NCBI GenBank assembly: GCA_016286995.1
Contig: JAEEVA010000010.1
Span: forward strand, 1 to 64,000
DNA from: Prevotella sp.
GTDB taxonomy: Bacteria; Bacteroidota; Bacteroidia; Bacteroidales; Bacteroidaceae
Length of the DNA: 64,000 nucleotides
Direction: 5' to 3'
Shown: positions 40,701-48,308 of the stretch, piece after piece
How positions within the stretch are numbered: the stretch's first letter is position 1
Layout: every line of letters starts with the position of its first letter
Made by a program: the position numbers and the translations under genes
The notes under the pieces: model-generated
Told to the model about the DNA's origin: nothing
What the model saw: only the letters and a program-made list of their open reading frames with translations
Databases searched by the model: none

Positions 40701-41572
40701 GCTGCCTTAACCTTTTCAATCTCTGTATATACTCTACGCAGACCACCACCGGTCTTCAATACAATCTGGCGAATGTCAGCACCCTCAGGGGCATTGGCTT
40801 CACACACCACGCGGGCCTGCTCCATCAGGAAGGCCTGACGCTCCTTGCCGTCATCAGGTGTCACCTTGCAGAACCTGTCACCATAACGGCTCAGCATCTC
40901 GGCATAGCCAACCTTCTTACCCTCTACGTTACGCCCTATCTTGGCACGCAGACCGTCGGCACCCATCATATACCAGGCACAGCAGCGCTCGGTGGCGTTC
41001 CAGAGGGCCTTCAGTTCTAAGAAGGCCTCGTAGGCCAGATCACCGGCTTCATCAAGCACGATAAGAGGCTGCTCCACTGTCCTGATGTAATAGACCAGGT
41101 CCTCATAGACATCGCTGAAGGTTCCGTTGGCACTAACGCCAAACTCCTTGGCAATCTTCCTCACCAAAGCACGCTTGGTCTTCACCTGTGAGCAGTCTAC
41201 ATAGATAGCGTTCCTGTGCTGCTTCACATACTCCCGTGCAGTAAACGTCTTGCCGATATTCGGAATGTCACACATGATAGCACTCAAGCTGCTGCCTTGA
41301 CAGGCGCTCAGCTGTGCCCAGATGTACTTGAATGTGGCCGTCTTGGCTGCCTTCCACTCCATACCCGGGCGAAGCTCCACACCAAGCCTGCGGGCCATCG
41401 ATATCCAGTTGGCATCACTCAACACGCGTTCAGTGACTCCCTGGTTCAACTGTGAATAGACTGCGGGACTGATGCCCAGACTGGCGGCATGCTTCGAGTC
41501 GCTCGGATAGTTCACGCGGTTGGCTTTCATGGCGGCCAAAATCCGCTTCTTAATCTCGTTTGTAATCTCCAT
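40697..41572 (-). CDS. MuB-like target-capture ATPase
   Basis: The 291-residue product has an N-terminal Cro-type helix-turn-helix (about 24-50), as in MuB, then an AAA+ core with a degenerate Walker A DIPNIGKT (102-109; the first Gly of GxxxxGKT is Asp) and Walker B LIVLDEAGD (170-178). MuB picks target DNA and delivers it to MuA. It lies 22 bases downstream of the transposase gene, as in Mu. Confidence 0.85.
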   Translation of the reverse strand: MEITNEIKKRILAAMKANRVNYPSDSKHAASLGISPAVYSQLNQGVTERVLSDANWISMARRLGVELRPGMEWKAAKTATFKYIWAQLSACQGSSLSAIMCDIPNIGKTFTAREYVKQHRNAIYVDCSQVKTKRALVRKIAKEFGVSANGTFSDVYEDLVYYIRTVEQPLIVLDEAGDLAYEAFLELKALWNATERCCAWYMMGADGLRAKIGRNVEGKKVGYAEMLSRYGDRFCKVTPDDGKERQAFLMEQARVVCEANAPEGADIRQIVLKTGGGLRRVYTEIEKVKAA

Positions 41573-41594
41573 TGTAACTGTATTTAAATGATTA

Positions 41595-43658
41595 TTATAT
41601 GTCGTTTATAGCGTCGTTCTCATCCTTAAACTGGTAGCTCTCCATCGTCGGCTCCAGCTGTTCCGTAGGCAGAGGCTCCGCCCTGGCAAATATATCTTCC
41701 CTCTGTTCCGTAGGCAGAGGCTCCGCCTCGGCAAACATCTCCTCCGCCTGTTCCGTATGCTGCGGCACCGCCGCAGCCTTATCCATGATTCCCACTCTGG
41801 CAATGGCGTTTTCCCTAACATACTTTCCGAAGTGCGCTATCTTCTTTTGCTGCTCCGCGAAGATGGCACGGTCCTCGTCGGTCTGCTCAGCATCAGCCGT
41901 ATTGAACGTGCCGACGTCTTGCAGCTTATCCACCATCATGTCGTTCTGGTAGATCCAGACGTCGGTGGCCTCGCCCTGCTCGTTGGTCAGGTAGTAAGCC
42001 TCCACCTTGAAATCATTTGGAGCCAGCTTCTCAATAACCTCCACCTCGCTCAGCCACCAGTCCTTGCCATGAACACGGCAGTAAGAGTTACGGCGTATCG
42101 ATGTGCTGACGTGCTCACCAACATAGCGGGCGCAGATGGCACGGTCGAGGGGACGGAGTGTCGGGTTCATATTCTCCACCAGCACCTGCCAGCGGGTCAT
42201 GCCCTTGTATTTCTTCTGGTTGGGGTGCAGCGTCTGATTGAATTGCTCGATATCCTTCAGGTCTTCGGCAATGAGCTGCTCCCATGTGTAGTATTTCTGG
42301 TCTTCGTAGGTGTCGTTCAATTCGTCGAACACCTTCTTTGACTCAGTTCTGTAGTGACGGTCTTTAGCGTAGAAGCGGCCAATGCCTAAGTGGTTCCTGT
42401 GCTCCACGCTCCGTTTCTTGGCACCGTTCATCTGCTCAGCGTATTTCTCCTGTGAGTTCTGAGGGGCGCAGAACCTGACGAACGGAAACATCACACCGGC
42501 CTTCAGGAATGAGTCACGCCACTGCGACATCAGGTGGTTCTCAACCTCAACCTGTGCGGGGCAGCCCCAGCCCTCGCGCTCTATCAGCATAAACAGTGAG
42601 CGGAAGCAGTCCACCACAAGGTCGGTATTCTTATTACGGTTGTAGGCGTAGCCGACAACACACTGGCTCGTTACGTCGTAAGCGTAGTAGGCCTTGGGAC
42701 GCTGCTTGCTATCTTTCAGCTTGCGGGGCAGGTCGCGGTCATCGAACGATATCTTGCTGAAGCTGAACTCTGGAGCGTGACGGTGTACATGCGGCATCAC
42801 CTCGTGCATATAGGTGGTCCACGACATCTGCAAATGGTCTATCAGAACCCTGTTCTTAGGCGAATTCAGGTAATTATTGATAGTGGTCTCACTCAGAACC
42901 ATCGGCTCACCGTTCTTATCCGTAAAGTCATCGGGATTGAATATCTCACCGCTCTCAGGATCCCACACGTCCAGCTCACCGCACACGAACATATTATACA
43001 GTTCTGCAACGTTCGTGTTGAACGGCTTGTTGGGCAGACAGGCAATGCCCAGAATGAGACGCTCCGTCTTGTGGTCAACCTTACGTGCACTCTGGTTGCC
43101 GAACTTGCCACTGACCAGGCAGATGTAACCATCGCGCTTATACTCGGCCACCTTCTTACGGAAGCGCATCGTTGAGGCTGGCAGTGTGTGGTGGTACAGG
43201 TCGCGCAAGGCGTCAATCACAGCGGCCATCTCATCCCAGTTGTAGCGGTTCCCGAACATCTTCTGACACATGGCCGCACGGTCATACAGACGGATGCAGC
43301 AGTTCAGGACACTTGCGTTGATGGTATACTCCAGCACCTTTTCCTGAGGCAGCTCAACACCCGTATTACGCCTGTCAAAAAAGAACGAATAGGCTTCCAT
43401 GTCTCGCTCGTAGTTCTTCTGAACCCACGCCGTCAGACGAGTGCGGCTGCCCTCTGGATACAGCTTCTTTACCTCGGCCTTATAACGCTCAGGCAGCGAG
43501 TCCACGGCAACCAGAGCGCAGTTACCAAGACCTTTGCCCTGACGAACCACCGTAAACTTGCCACGGTGGGCCATCTGCTTGTAGTTCGAGGCTGTCATAA
43601 TGCCTCCACTCACCAGGTCATCGTAACTCACGCAAAGTGCATTGCCGTAGTATTCCAT
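41595..43658 (-). CDS. MuA-like DDE transposase
   Basis: The 687-residue product has N-terminal winged-helix-like DNA-binding parts, and an RNase H-type core from about 300. The first acidic residue is probably D306 (ISFDDRDL), the third E408 (KYAEQMNG, matching the KxxxE helix). The middle position reads VEVENHLM (E371/E373), so Glu may replace the usual Asp. It joins phage ends to target DNA for integration and replicative transposition. The last 65 residues hold three palindromic repeats (EAEPLPTEQ type). The C-terminus is where MuA contacts MuB, so these inserts could matter. Confidence 0.85.
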   Translation of the reverse strand: MEYYGNALCVSYDDLVSGGIMTASNYKQMAHRGKFTVVRQGKGLGNCALVAVDSLPERYKAEVKKLYPEGSRTRLTAWVQKNYERDMEAYSFFFDRRNTGVELPQEKVLEYTINASVLNCCIRLYDRAAMCQKMFGNRYNWDEMAAVIDALRDLYHHTLPASTMRFRKKVAEYKRDGYICLVSGKFGNQSARKVDHKTERLILGIACLPNKPFNTNVAELYNMFVCGELDVWDPESGEIFNPDDFTDKNGEPMVLSETTINNYLNSPKNRVLIDHLQMSWTTYMHEVMPHVHRHAPEFSFSKISFDDRDLPRKLKDSKQRPKAYYAYDVTSQCVVGYAYNRNKNTDLVVDCFRSLFMLIEREGWGCPAQVEVENHLMSQWRDSFLKAGVMFPFVRFCAPQNSQEKYAEQMNGAKKRSVEHRNHLGIGRFYAKDRHYRTESKKVFDELNDTYEDQKYYTWEQLIAEDLKDIEQFNQTLHPNQKKYKGMTRWQVLVENMNPTLRPLDRAICARYVGEHVSTSIRRNSYCRVHGKDWWLSEVEVIEKLAPNDFKVEAYYLTNEQGEATDVWIYQNDMMVDKLQDVGTFNTADAEQTDEDRAIFAEQQKKIAHFGKYVRENAIARVGIMDKAAAVPQHTEQAEEMFAEAEPLPTEQREDIFARAEPLPTEQLEPTMESYQFKDENDAINDI
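41658..41777 (+). repeat. Three in-frame 45-bp-spaced palindromic units in the MuA 3' end
   Basis: Copies start at 41658, 41703 and 41748, each CTGTTCCGTA followed by a hairpin. The third, GCTGCGGC/GCCGCAGC, pairs perfectly; the first two have an A-C mismatch. They encode AEPLPTEQ-type peptides on the minus strand. Confidence 0.65.
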
Positions 43659-43705
43659 ATCCTTCTTTTCTTTCTTCAGTTATTGTTCTGTTTCTTGCCA
43701 CAACT

Positions 43706-43725
43706 CCCGACGGGTCACCGTCGGG
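43706..43725 (+). repeat. Palindromic element upstream of the transposase gene
   Basis: CCCGACGG, GTCA, CCGTCGGG preceded by CACAACT. It ends exactly at the stop of the gene at 43726 and is the only perfect intergenic copy of this type. Confidence 0.75.
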
Positions 43726-44103
43726 CTAAAACGCCGCCGCATACTCCTGCATCACATAGAGCTCTTTCACGGAGATATCCTCTTTCTTCATCATGGTCTT
43801 ACCCTTGTAGTCCACCCTGGCATCACCGGTATGCTTGTCAATCGTCAGCACGGCACCGTTGCCGAAAATCTGAATCATCGTATCGTTCGCCTCGTTGTGG
43901 ATCGTCTCGCACTCCGGCCAGTAGGCCATCCTGCGTCCGCCATTCTCCATCGCCATCTTACGGATCTTCTTGGCCAGGTCACTGTTGCCTCTCGACTTAT
44001 TGTAGGTCAGGGCATAGCTCACCATCACGTCCGACACATCGAAGGTCTTCGCAATCTTAGTGCGTACCTCCTTCGAAACTTCAATCTTAACTTTTGTTGC
44101 CAT
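43726..44103 (-). CDS. Early regulator-like protein (125 aa)
   Basis: The N-terminus (VRTKIAKTFDVSDVMVSYALTYNKSR) has a helix-turn-helix look, as in small Ner-type or CII-type regulators; the rest is beta-rich and ends LYVMQEYAAAF. Placed between the first early gene and the transposase, it may regulate early transcription as Ner does. The role is inferred from place and helix pattern. Confidence 0.5.
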   Translation of the reverse strand: MATKVKIEVSKEVRTKIAKTFDVSDVMVSYALTYNKSRGNSDLAKKIRKMAMENGGRRMAYWPECETIHNEANDTMIQIFGNGAVLTIDKHTGDARVDYKGKTMMKKEDISVKELYVMQEYAAAF

Positions 44104-44115
44104 AACAATTCTGAT

Positions 44116-44568
44116 TTACTTTAAATTATCATTGATATAATCTATTTCCTCTTCAGAGAAACTCATGCCCATCTTGGCCTTACGCTTGATAACTTCCTTC
44201 TTACCAACCAGCCACCAGGCTTTCTTTTCCAACTGGCGTGCTGCGAACACCTCCCTGTCAGTGTGCTCGACGGTTTGCCCGTCGAGAAGATCCTTACCAA
44301 TCTCCAGCACTGCGTCAGCAGCGTCACTGATAATCTCCATAGCCTCCTGATGCAGCATCTCTTTATCGAAAAGAGCATCCTTCACACGCTGGTGCTCACG
44401 CTCAATCCTGTGCAATAGCTCCAGACGGCCATCCATTGTCACATACAACTTGCAGAACTTATCCTTGTCGATGCCATCCCCACACGCCATATAGAGCGCA
44501 TTCACTCCGTTGAACTCCTCCACAGTCATGCTGAGATTCGTTCTTGCTTCAAATTCTTTTTTCAACAT
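44116..44568 (-). CDS. First early-operon protein (150 aa)
   Basis: Helical, charged protein (RIEREHQRVKDALFDKEMLHQEAMEII) without recognised family. It is the first gene read from the leftward early promoter at 44655, 80 bases after the predicted start of transcription. Confidence 0.55.
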   Translation of the reverse strand: MLKKEFEARTNLSMTVEEFNGVNALYMACGDGIDKDKFCKLYVTMDGRLELLHRIEREHQRVKDALFDKEMLHQEAMEIISDAADAVLEIGKDLLDGQTVEHTDREVFAARQLEKKAWWLVGKKEVIKRKAKMGMSFSEEEIDYINDNLK

Positions 44569-44619
44569 AATCTTCTTTATTTTTAACTATAATTATTCTC
44601 GTTTCTCGTGACTTTTTCG

Positions 44620-44686
44620 TATCTTTGCCGCGCTGTTTTATCATAAACACGCTGCAAAGATACAGAAAATCTGTAAAACTACCAAA
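44620..44686. promoter_or_regulatory. Lysogeny switch: two facing promoters within an inverted repeat
   Basis: Leftward early promoter: TTTG (44686-44683), 20-base spacer, TATCTTTG (44662-44655). Rightward repressor promoter: TATCTTTG at 44620-44627 with a poor -33. The two -7 elements and their flanks form an inverted repeat (TATCTTTGCCGCG and CGCTGCAAAGATA), so one dimeric repressor site could cover both. The transcripts overlap by design. Confidence 0.6.
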
Positions 44687-44701
44687 TAAATTTCAGAAAA
44701 A

Positions 44702-45412
44702 ATGCAAATATTTCAGAAAGTTTTAACAAAAGACGAAATAAACTATCGTTTTATTGAGTCTGTAAATGCCGTTATAGGGCGAGAAAGCATAAGCAAAACC
44801 TCATTGGCTGAGAGTCTTAATGTTAAACCAGCCAAATTTTCAGAAATTCTGAATGGAAGGATGAGGGCTGGGGCGGACATGATTGCTATCCTTTGCGATT
44901 ATTATGGTGTCTCCCCCGATTATATCCTCATGAGTCGAGGTGGAATCTTTAGAGGGAATAAACTGGAACCTATAATCATAAATGAAGGCGATGCCCAAAG
45001 GTCTGTCAGTTTTGACCCATCAAAGGGAACACCCTATTACGACGTAGATTTCATGGGCGGTTTCGCTGAGATTATCAATAGCCAGACCACTGTTCCCGCC
45101 TGTAACATCATAGTACCCGGATTCGAAAAGGCAACAGTATGGTGCAATGTCACCGGTCACTCTATGGAGCCCAAGATCAACCACGGCGATATCATCGCAC
45201 TCCGCGAGTGTACAGTCCAGGATATCCAGTACGGTGAGATCTATGCCGTAGTGCTCGATACTCTCCGCACCATCAAGATCCTCCGACGCGGTACCACTCC
45301 CGATGTGCTCCGCTACGTCCCCATCAATCCCGATTTCGACGACCAGGAGTTCTCCATCTCACGCATACTTCACGTCTTCGAGGTCCTCGGATCCATCGCC
45401 CGCTTCTTCTAA
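44702..45412 (+). CDS. Prophage repressor (HTH + S24 peptidase)
   Basis: The 236-residue product has an N-terminal Cro/CI helix-turn-helix (SKTSLAESLNVKPAKFSEIL) and a LexA-like S24 domain with Ser 154 in GHSMEPKI and Lys 192 in RTIKILRR, both catalytic residues. A Gly-Gly at about 119-120 could be the self-cleavage site. It should keep the prophage silent and be inducible by RecA/SOS-type signals. It lies at the far end of the element and reads towards the left terminus, as c does in Mu. Confidence 0.85.
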   Translation: MQIFQKVLTKDEINYRFIESVNAVIGRESISKTSLAESLNVKPAKFSEILNGRMRAGADMIAILCDYYGVSPDYILMSRGGIFRGNKLEPIIINEGDAQRSVSFDPSKGTPYYDVDFMGGFAEIINSQTTVPACNIIVPGFEKATVWCNVTGHSMEPKINHGDIIALRECTVQDIQYGEIYAVVLDTLRTIKILRRGTTPDVLRYVPINPDFDDQEFSISRILHVFEVLGSIARFF

Positions 45413-45421
45413 GCCACTGTG

Positions 45422-45441
45422 CCCGTCGCGTCAGCGTCGGG
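45422..45441 (+). repeat. Palindromic element after the repressor gene
   Basis: CCCGTCGC, GTCA, GCGTCGGG with one mismatch, 10 bases after the repressor stop. Confidence 0.6.
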
Positions 45442-45442
45442 A

Positions 45443-46320
45443 CTACTCGAAGCGTAACCAAGCGTACCACCCTTGTACCACCCAAATGTCCCCTTACCCA
45501 CCCCCTGAAATGTTAAAATGCAGTCTCTACGCGTACGTATACAATAAGGTAAAATGCCCGTGTTAAAAAGTGTTATGGGGGGGTCTATCGCACCCAAAAT
45601 GGCCGTTTTTAACAAAAATTACACCGTTACCCCCCCCCTCTTTAACACTATATTTTGACTACTTTTGTAACCCTAAACTCCTAAAAATGTAACCCTAAGT
45701 TGTAACCCTAACTGTAACCCTAAACCCCAAAATCATCCAAAATCGCCACAATAAGGGAATAAAAAAAAAGGAGCCTACAAGCCCCTCCAGATAGTTGAGT
45801 ATGCCGGTGTGTTACAACGGCAAATAATCATCGTTTTAACGCCCTTCTAAGCCCCTTTCATCTTGCTCTTTATATCTTTTTCGTGACGTCAGGAAAATGG
45901 TCGTATAGCCTTTGTCTGCGACCTTTTCGAGCCTTCCGACCCCCTCTGCCCGTCATCATATCCATCCCGGACTTCCCAGCTCCTTCAAGGCCCTCTTGTA
46001 ACCCCACTGGACACCCCCGTACTCTCCAACGGACATCCCAGGTACCACGTAACCCTTCTGTCTCATGTAAAAGGGACACAAAAAGGACACAAATGGACAT
46101 TTCGTTTTTTCCTCCCTCTCAACCCTCAATCTCTCAAATCCCTAGTATTTAAAGGCCTTCCACGTATTTCTCACCCTCTCTCCTTTATATACGTTTCGTT
46201 CTGTGCCCTATATATTTTACCCGTACCTTTTGATGCAAAAGGTACGGGTAAAAATATATTCACCGACGATTAACGATGATTCACTAACAATAAACGATGA
46301 TTTACCGTCGTTCAACGAGA
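45443..46320. other. Gene-free region across the prophage end and downstream of rnfA
   Basis: About 880 bases without a convincing gene. It holds an imperfect GTGTTAAA...TTTAACAC inverted repeat (45560-45583 and 45628-45648) with G and C tracts, four copies of TGTAACCCTAA (from 45666, 45688, 45701, 45713), a C-rich polypyrimidine stretch (45900-46190), and two AACGATGATT copies near 46271 and 46292. Similar repeats occur near VirE/primase-type genes in Bacteroidales, so part may be the remains of another element. Confidence 0.5.
46215..46253. other. Perfect 18-bp inverted repeat downstream of rnfA
   Basis: Arms 46215-46232 and 46236-46253 (TTTTACCCGTACCTTTTG) pair without mismatch around ATG. 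It could end or stabilise the rnf transcript, 68 bases after the rnfA stop. No T run follows. Confidence 0.5.
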
Positions 46321-46923
46321 TTAGTCTATCCCAAAAAGTACCTTTAGACCACCGTCGACACCTGAAAAGCCCATAAAGGCAAGGCTCAACAGTCCGGCAG
46401 AGAGCATGACGATGGACATGCCACGCATTCCCTTGGGGATGTTCACCAGTTCCAGCTGTTCACGCATACCAGCAAAGACGGTCAGGGCCAATCCGAAGCC
46501 AACGGCTGTGGAGAAGGCGTAAACGACGCTCTCAAGCAGGTTGAAGTCTTTCTGGATGACGAGAATGGCAACACCCAGCACAGCGCAGTTGGTGGTGATG
46601 AGCGGCAGGAAGATGCCCAGCGCCTGATATAATGCCGGCGAGACTTTCTTGAGGATGATCTCGACCATCTGTACCAGCGATGCTATGACGAGGATGAAGG
46701 CGATGGTCTGCAGATACTGCAAGCCATTGGGTTCAAGCACATAGGTCTGCACCAGCCAGGTGACGATGGTAGCTAATGTCATGACAAAGGCCACAGCAGC
46801 GGACATGCCCAGGGAGGTATCAATCTTCTTTGAGACACCAAGGAACGGGCAGATGCCGAGGAACTGCGACAGGATGATATTGTTGACGAATATCGCGCTA
46901 ATGAAAATCAATATATATTCCAT
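46321..46923 (-). CDS. rnfA: Rnf complex subunit RnfA
   Basis: The 200-residue product has six membrane segments (YILIFISAIFVNNIILSQFL, ITTNCAVLGVAILVI and others), matching RnfA/RsxA, which with RnfE forms the two-subunit core of the ion-translocating ferredoxin:NAD+ oxidoreductase. It is the last gene of the rnfBCDGEA operon in the minus direction. The start at 46923 gives the conserved MEYIL end. Confidence 0.95.
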   Translation of the reverse strand: MEYILIFISAIFVNNIILSQFLGICPFLGVSKKIDTSLGMSAAVAFVMTLATIVTWLVQTYVLEPNGLQYLQTIAFILVIASLVQMVEIILKKVSPALYQALGIFLPLITTNCAVLGVAILVIQKDFNLLESVVYAFSTAVGFGLALTVFAGMREQLELVNIPKGMRGMSIVMLSAGLLSLAFMGFSGVDGGLKVLFGID

Positions 46924-46938
46924 AATCTATTAGTTTTT

Positions 46939-47063
46939 AAATTAGGAATTAGAAATTAAGAATTAGAAATTATGATATGTTCTGCGGCAATATCGCAACA
47001 GAAAGACGATTGAAATTGGGCGTTCAAGGTAATCATAATTTCTAATTTCTAATTCCTAATTTC
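46939..47063. repeat. Long AT-rich inverted repeat between rnfE and rnfA
   Basis: Left arm 46939-46976 and right arm about 47032-47063 pair over some 30 bases (AAATTAGGAATTAGAAATTA type), leaving a 55-base centre. It resembles a MITE-like or dispersed intergenic repeat; the last codons of rnfE lie in the right arm. Confidence 0.55.
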
Positions 47064-47637
47064 TCATTTTATTGACGATTGCAATGAGGAATCCCAGCAT
47101 GATGAATGCGCCCGGAGGCAGCACGAAGAGCAGGATGTTGTAGGTCTCAGGCAGCAGCGTGAAGCCGAAGATGGAGCCAGAGCCCAACAGTTCACGACAG
47201 ATGCCCAGCAGGGTGAGTCCCAGCGTAAAGCCCAGTCCGATGCCAATGCCATCGAACAGCGATGCTACGGGAGAGTTTTTTGCAGCGAAAGCCTCAGCAC
47301 GTCCAAGGATGATGCAGTTCACTACAATCAGGGGGATGAACAAGCCTAATGCCGCATCAATGTCAGGCAGGAAGGCCTTGATGACCATTTGCAGGATGGT
47401 GACAAAGGCTGCAATAACCACAATGAATACGGGAATGCGCACCTTGTCGGGGGTAATTGACTTCAGACACGAAATGACGACATTGGTGCAGATGAGTACA
47501 GCCATCGTTGCAAGGCCCATCGACATGCCGTTGATGGCAGAGGTCGTTGTGGCCAGCGTGGGACACATACCCAGCATCAGGACGAACGTGGGGTTCTCCT
47601 TGACGATGCCGTTCTTAATGATACTTATATAACTCAT
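47056..47637 (-). CDS. rnfE: Rnf complex subunit RnfE
   Basis: The 193-residue membrane protein starts MSYISIIKNGIVKENP and has the conserved FVLMLGMCPTLATTTSA motif, FIPLIVVNCIILGRAEA and six segments. RnfE pairs with RnfA. The C-terminal MRN lies inside an inverted repeat, possibly a recent change of the natural end. Start 47637 was chosen over 47646. Confidence 0.95.
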   Translation of the reverse strand: MSYISIIKNGIVKENPTFVLMLGMCPTLATTTSAINGMSMGLATMAVLICTNVVISCLKSITPDKVRIPVFIVVIAAFVTILQMVIKAFLPDIDAALGLFIPLIVVNCIILGRAEAFAAKNSPVASLFDGIGIGLGFTLGLTLLGICRELLGSGSIFGFTLLPETYNILLFVLPPGAFIMLGFLIAIVNKMRN

Positions 47638-47656
47638 AATTATCAATTTTCAATTA

Positions 47657-48280
47657 TCAATTTTCAATTTGCTTCGTTGCTCCACTCTCTCCGTCAGTCG
47701 GGGTGACCTTGTAGGCGTTGTAAGCCTGGTTGACGGCCTTCAGGAAGGCACGCGAGGTAATAGTCGAGGCCGTGATGGCATCAACCTGTCCGCCGTCCTT
47801 CGATACGGTCAGAGGATCCTTGGGGTCTTTGCCGATGATGTCGCCCTTACCCCCCTTCTGGAACCATTTGTCGGCCTTGGCACCAAGTCCTGGGGTCTCG
47901 GCATGTTCCAGCAGCGTATAGCCCAAAATCTGTCCTTCAGGATTGAAACCTACAAGAACCTTCAAGTCGCCACCAAAGCCCATCGTGGTGGATTCGACGG
48001 CAGCCCCGAGGTCCTTGCCCTGGGCATCCTGAATCTGGTAGATGGTATAAGTCTGTTCCTTGCCCTGGGCATCGTTCTGTTTGACCTCGTCGGTTTTGGC
48101 AACGGTCAAATCATTGCATGCCATAACGGTCTTAATACCGTCGGCCAGTGCTTTCTCCTTCTGTTGTGCGATGGGGCCCTCGGTGAGATGGTTCACATAG
48201 GCCAGAACGCCGCCCATAATGACTGCTACTCCTGTGAGTACCAGTACCATATTTAATAAAGATGATTCGAGTTTCTTCAT
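47657..48280 (-). CDS. rnfG: Rnf complex subunit RnfG (covalent FMN)
   Basis: The 207-residue product has one N-terminal membrane segment (MVLVLTGVAVIMGGVLAYV) and a periplasmic FMN-binding domain. DAITASTITSRAF carries the threonine to which FMN is bound by a phosphoester bond (S/TGAT-type). It lies between rnfD and rnfE, gaps 28 and 19 bases. Confidence 0.9.
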   Translation of the reverse strand: MKKLESSLLNMVLVLTGVAVIMGGVLAYVNHLTEGPIAQQKEKALADGIKTVMACNDLTVAKTDEVKQNDAQGKEQTYTIYQIQDAQGKDLGAAVESTTMGFGGDLKVLVGFNPEGQILGYTLLEHAETPGLGAKADKWFQKGGKGDIIGKDPKDPLTVSKDGGQVDAITASTITSRAFLKAVNQAYNAYKVTPTDGESGATKQIEN

Positions 48281-48308
48281 AACTTTACTTTTTTACTCTT
48301 TTACATTT

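Larger units (their letters stand above)
9444..45520. mobile_element. Mu-like transposable prophage, about 36 kb
   Basis: The element contains a MuA-type DDE transposase, a MuB-type ATPase, Gam, a terminase pair, gp29, gp30 and gp36-like head proteins, a protease-scaffold, tape measure and lysis genes. Orientation is repressor end at right, late end at left. The late-end gene stops at 9446, and TG at 9444-9445, directly after a host-like GTCCC, is a good candidate for the Mu-type terminal TG. The other terminus lies after the repressor (45412), probably by 45.6 kb. One candidate CA lies at about 45521, followed by GTCTC, one base different from GTCCC. The boundaries are therefore approximate. 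Confidence 0.75.

Noticed and set aside
45291..45315. Palindromic element inside the repressor gene (ACCACTCCCGATG)
   Set aside because: Only the left flank and arm match; the right arm does not pair, so it may be chance.
45409..45615. Leftward 68-residue frame after the repressor
   Set aside because: It covers a palindromic element and repeat-rich DNA and has no features of a protein.
45870..46152. Overlapping frames on both strands (76 and 89 residues)
   Set aside because: Both are low-complexity readings of a C-rich stretch and neither shows a start signal or a recognisable domain.
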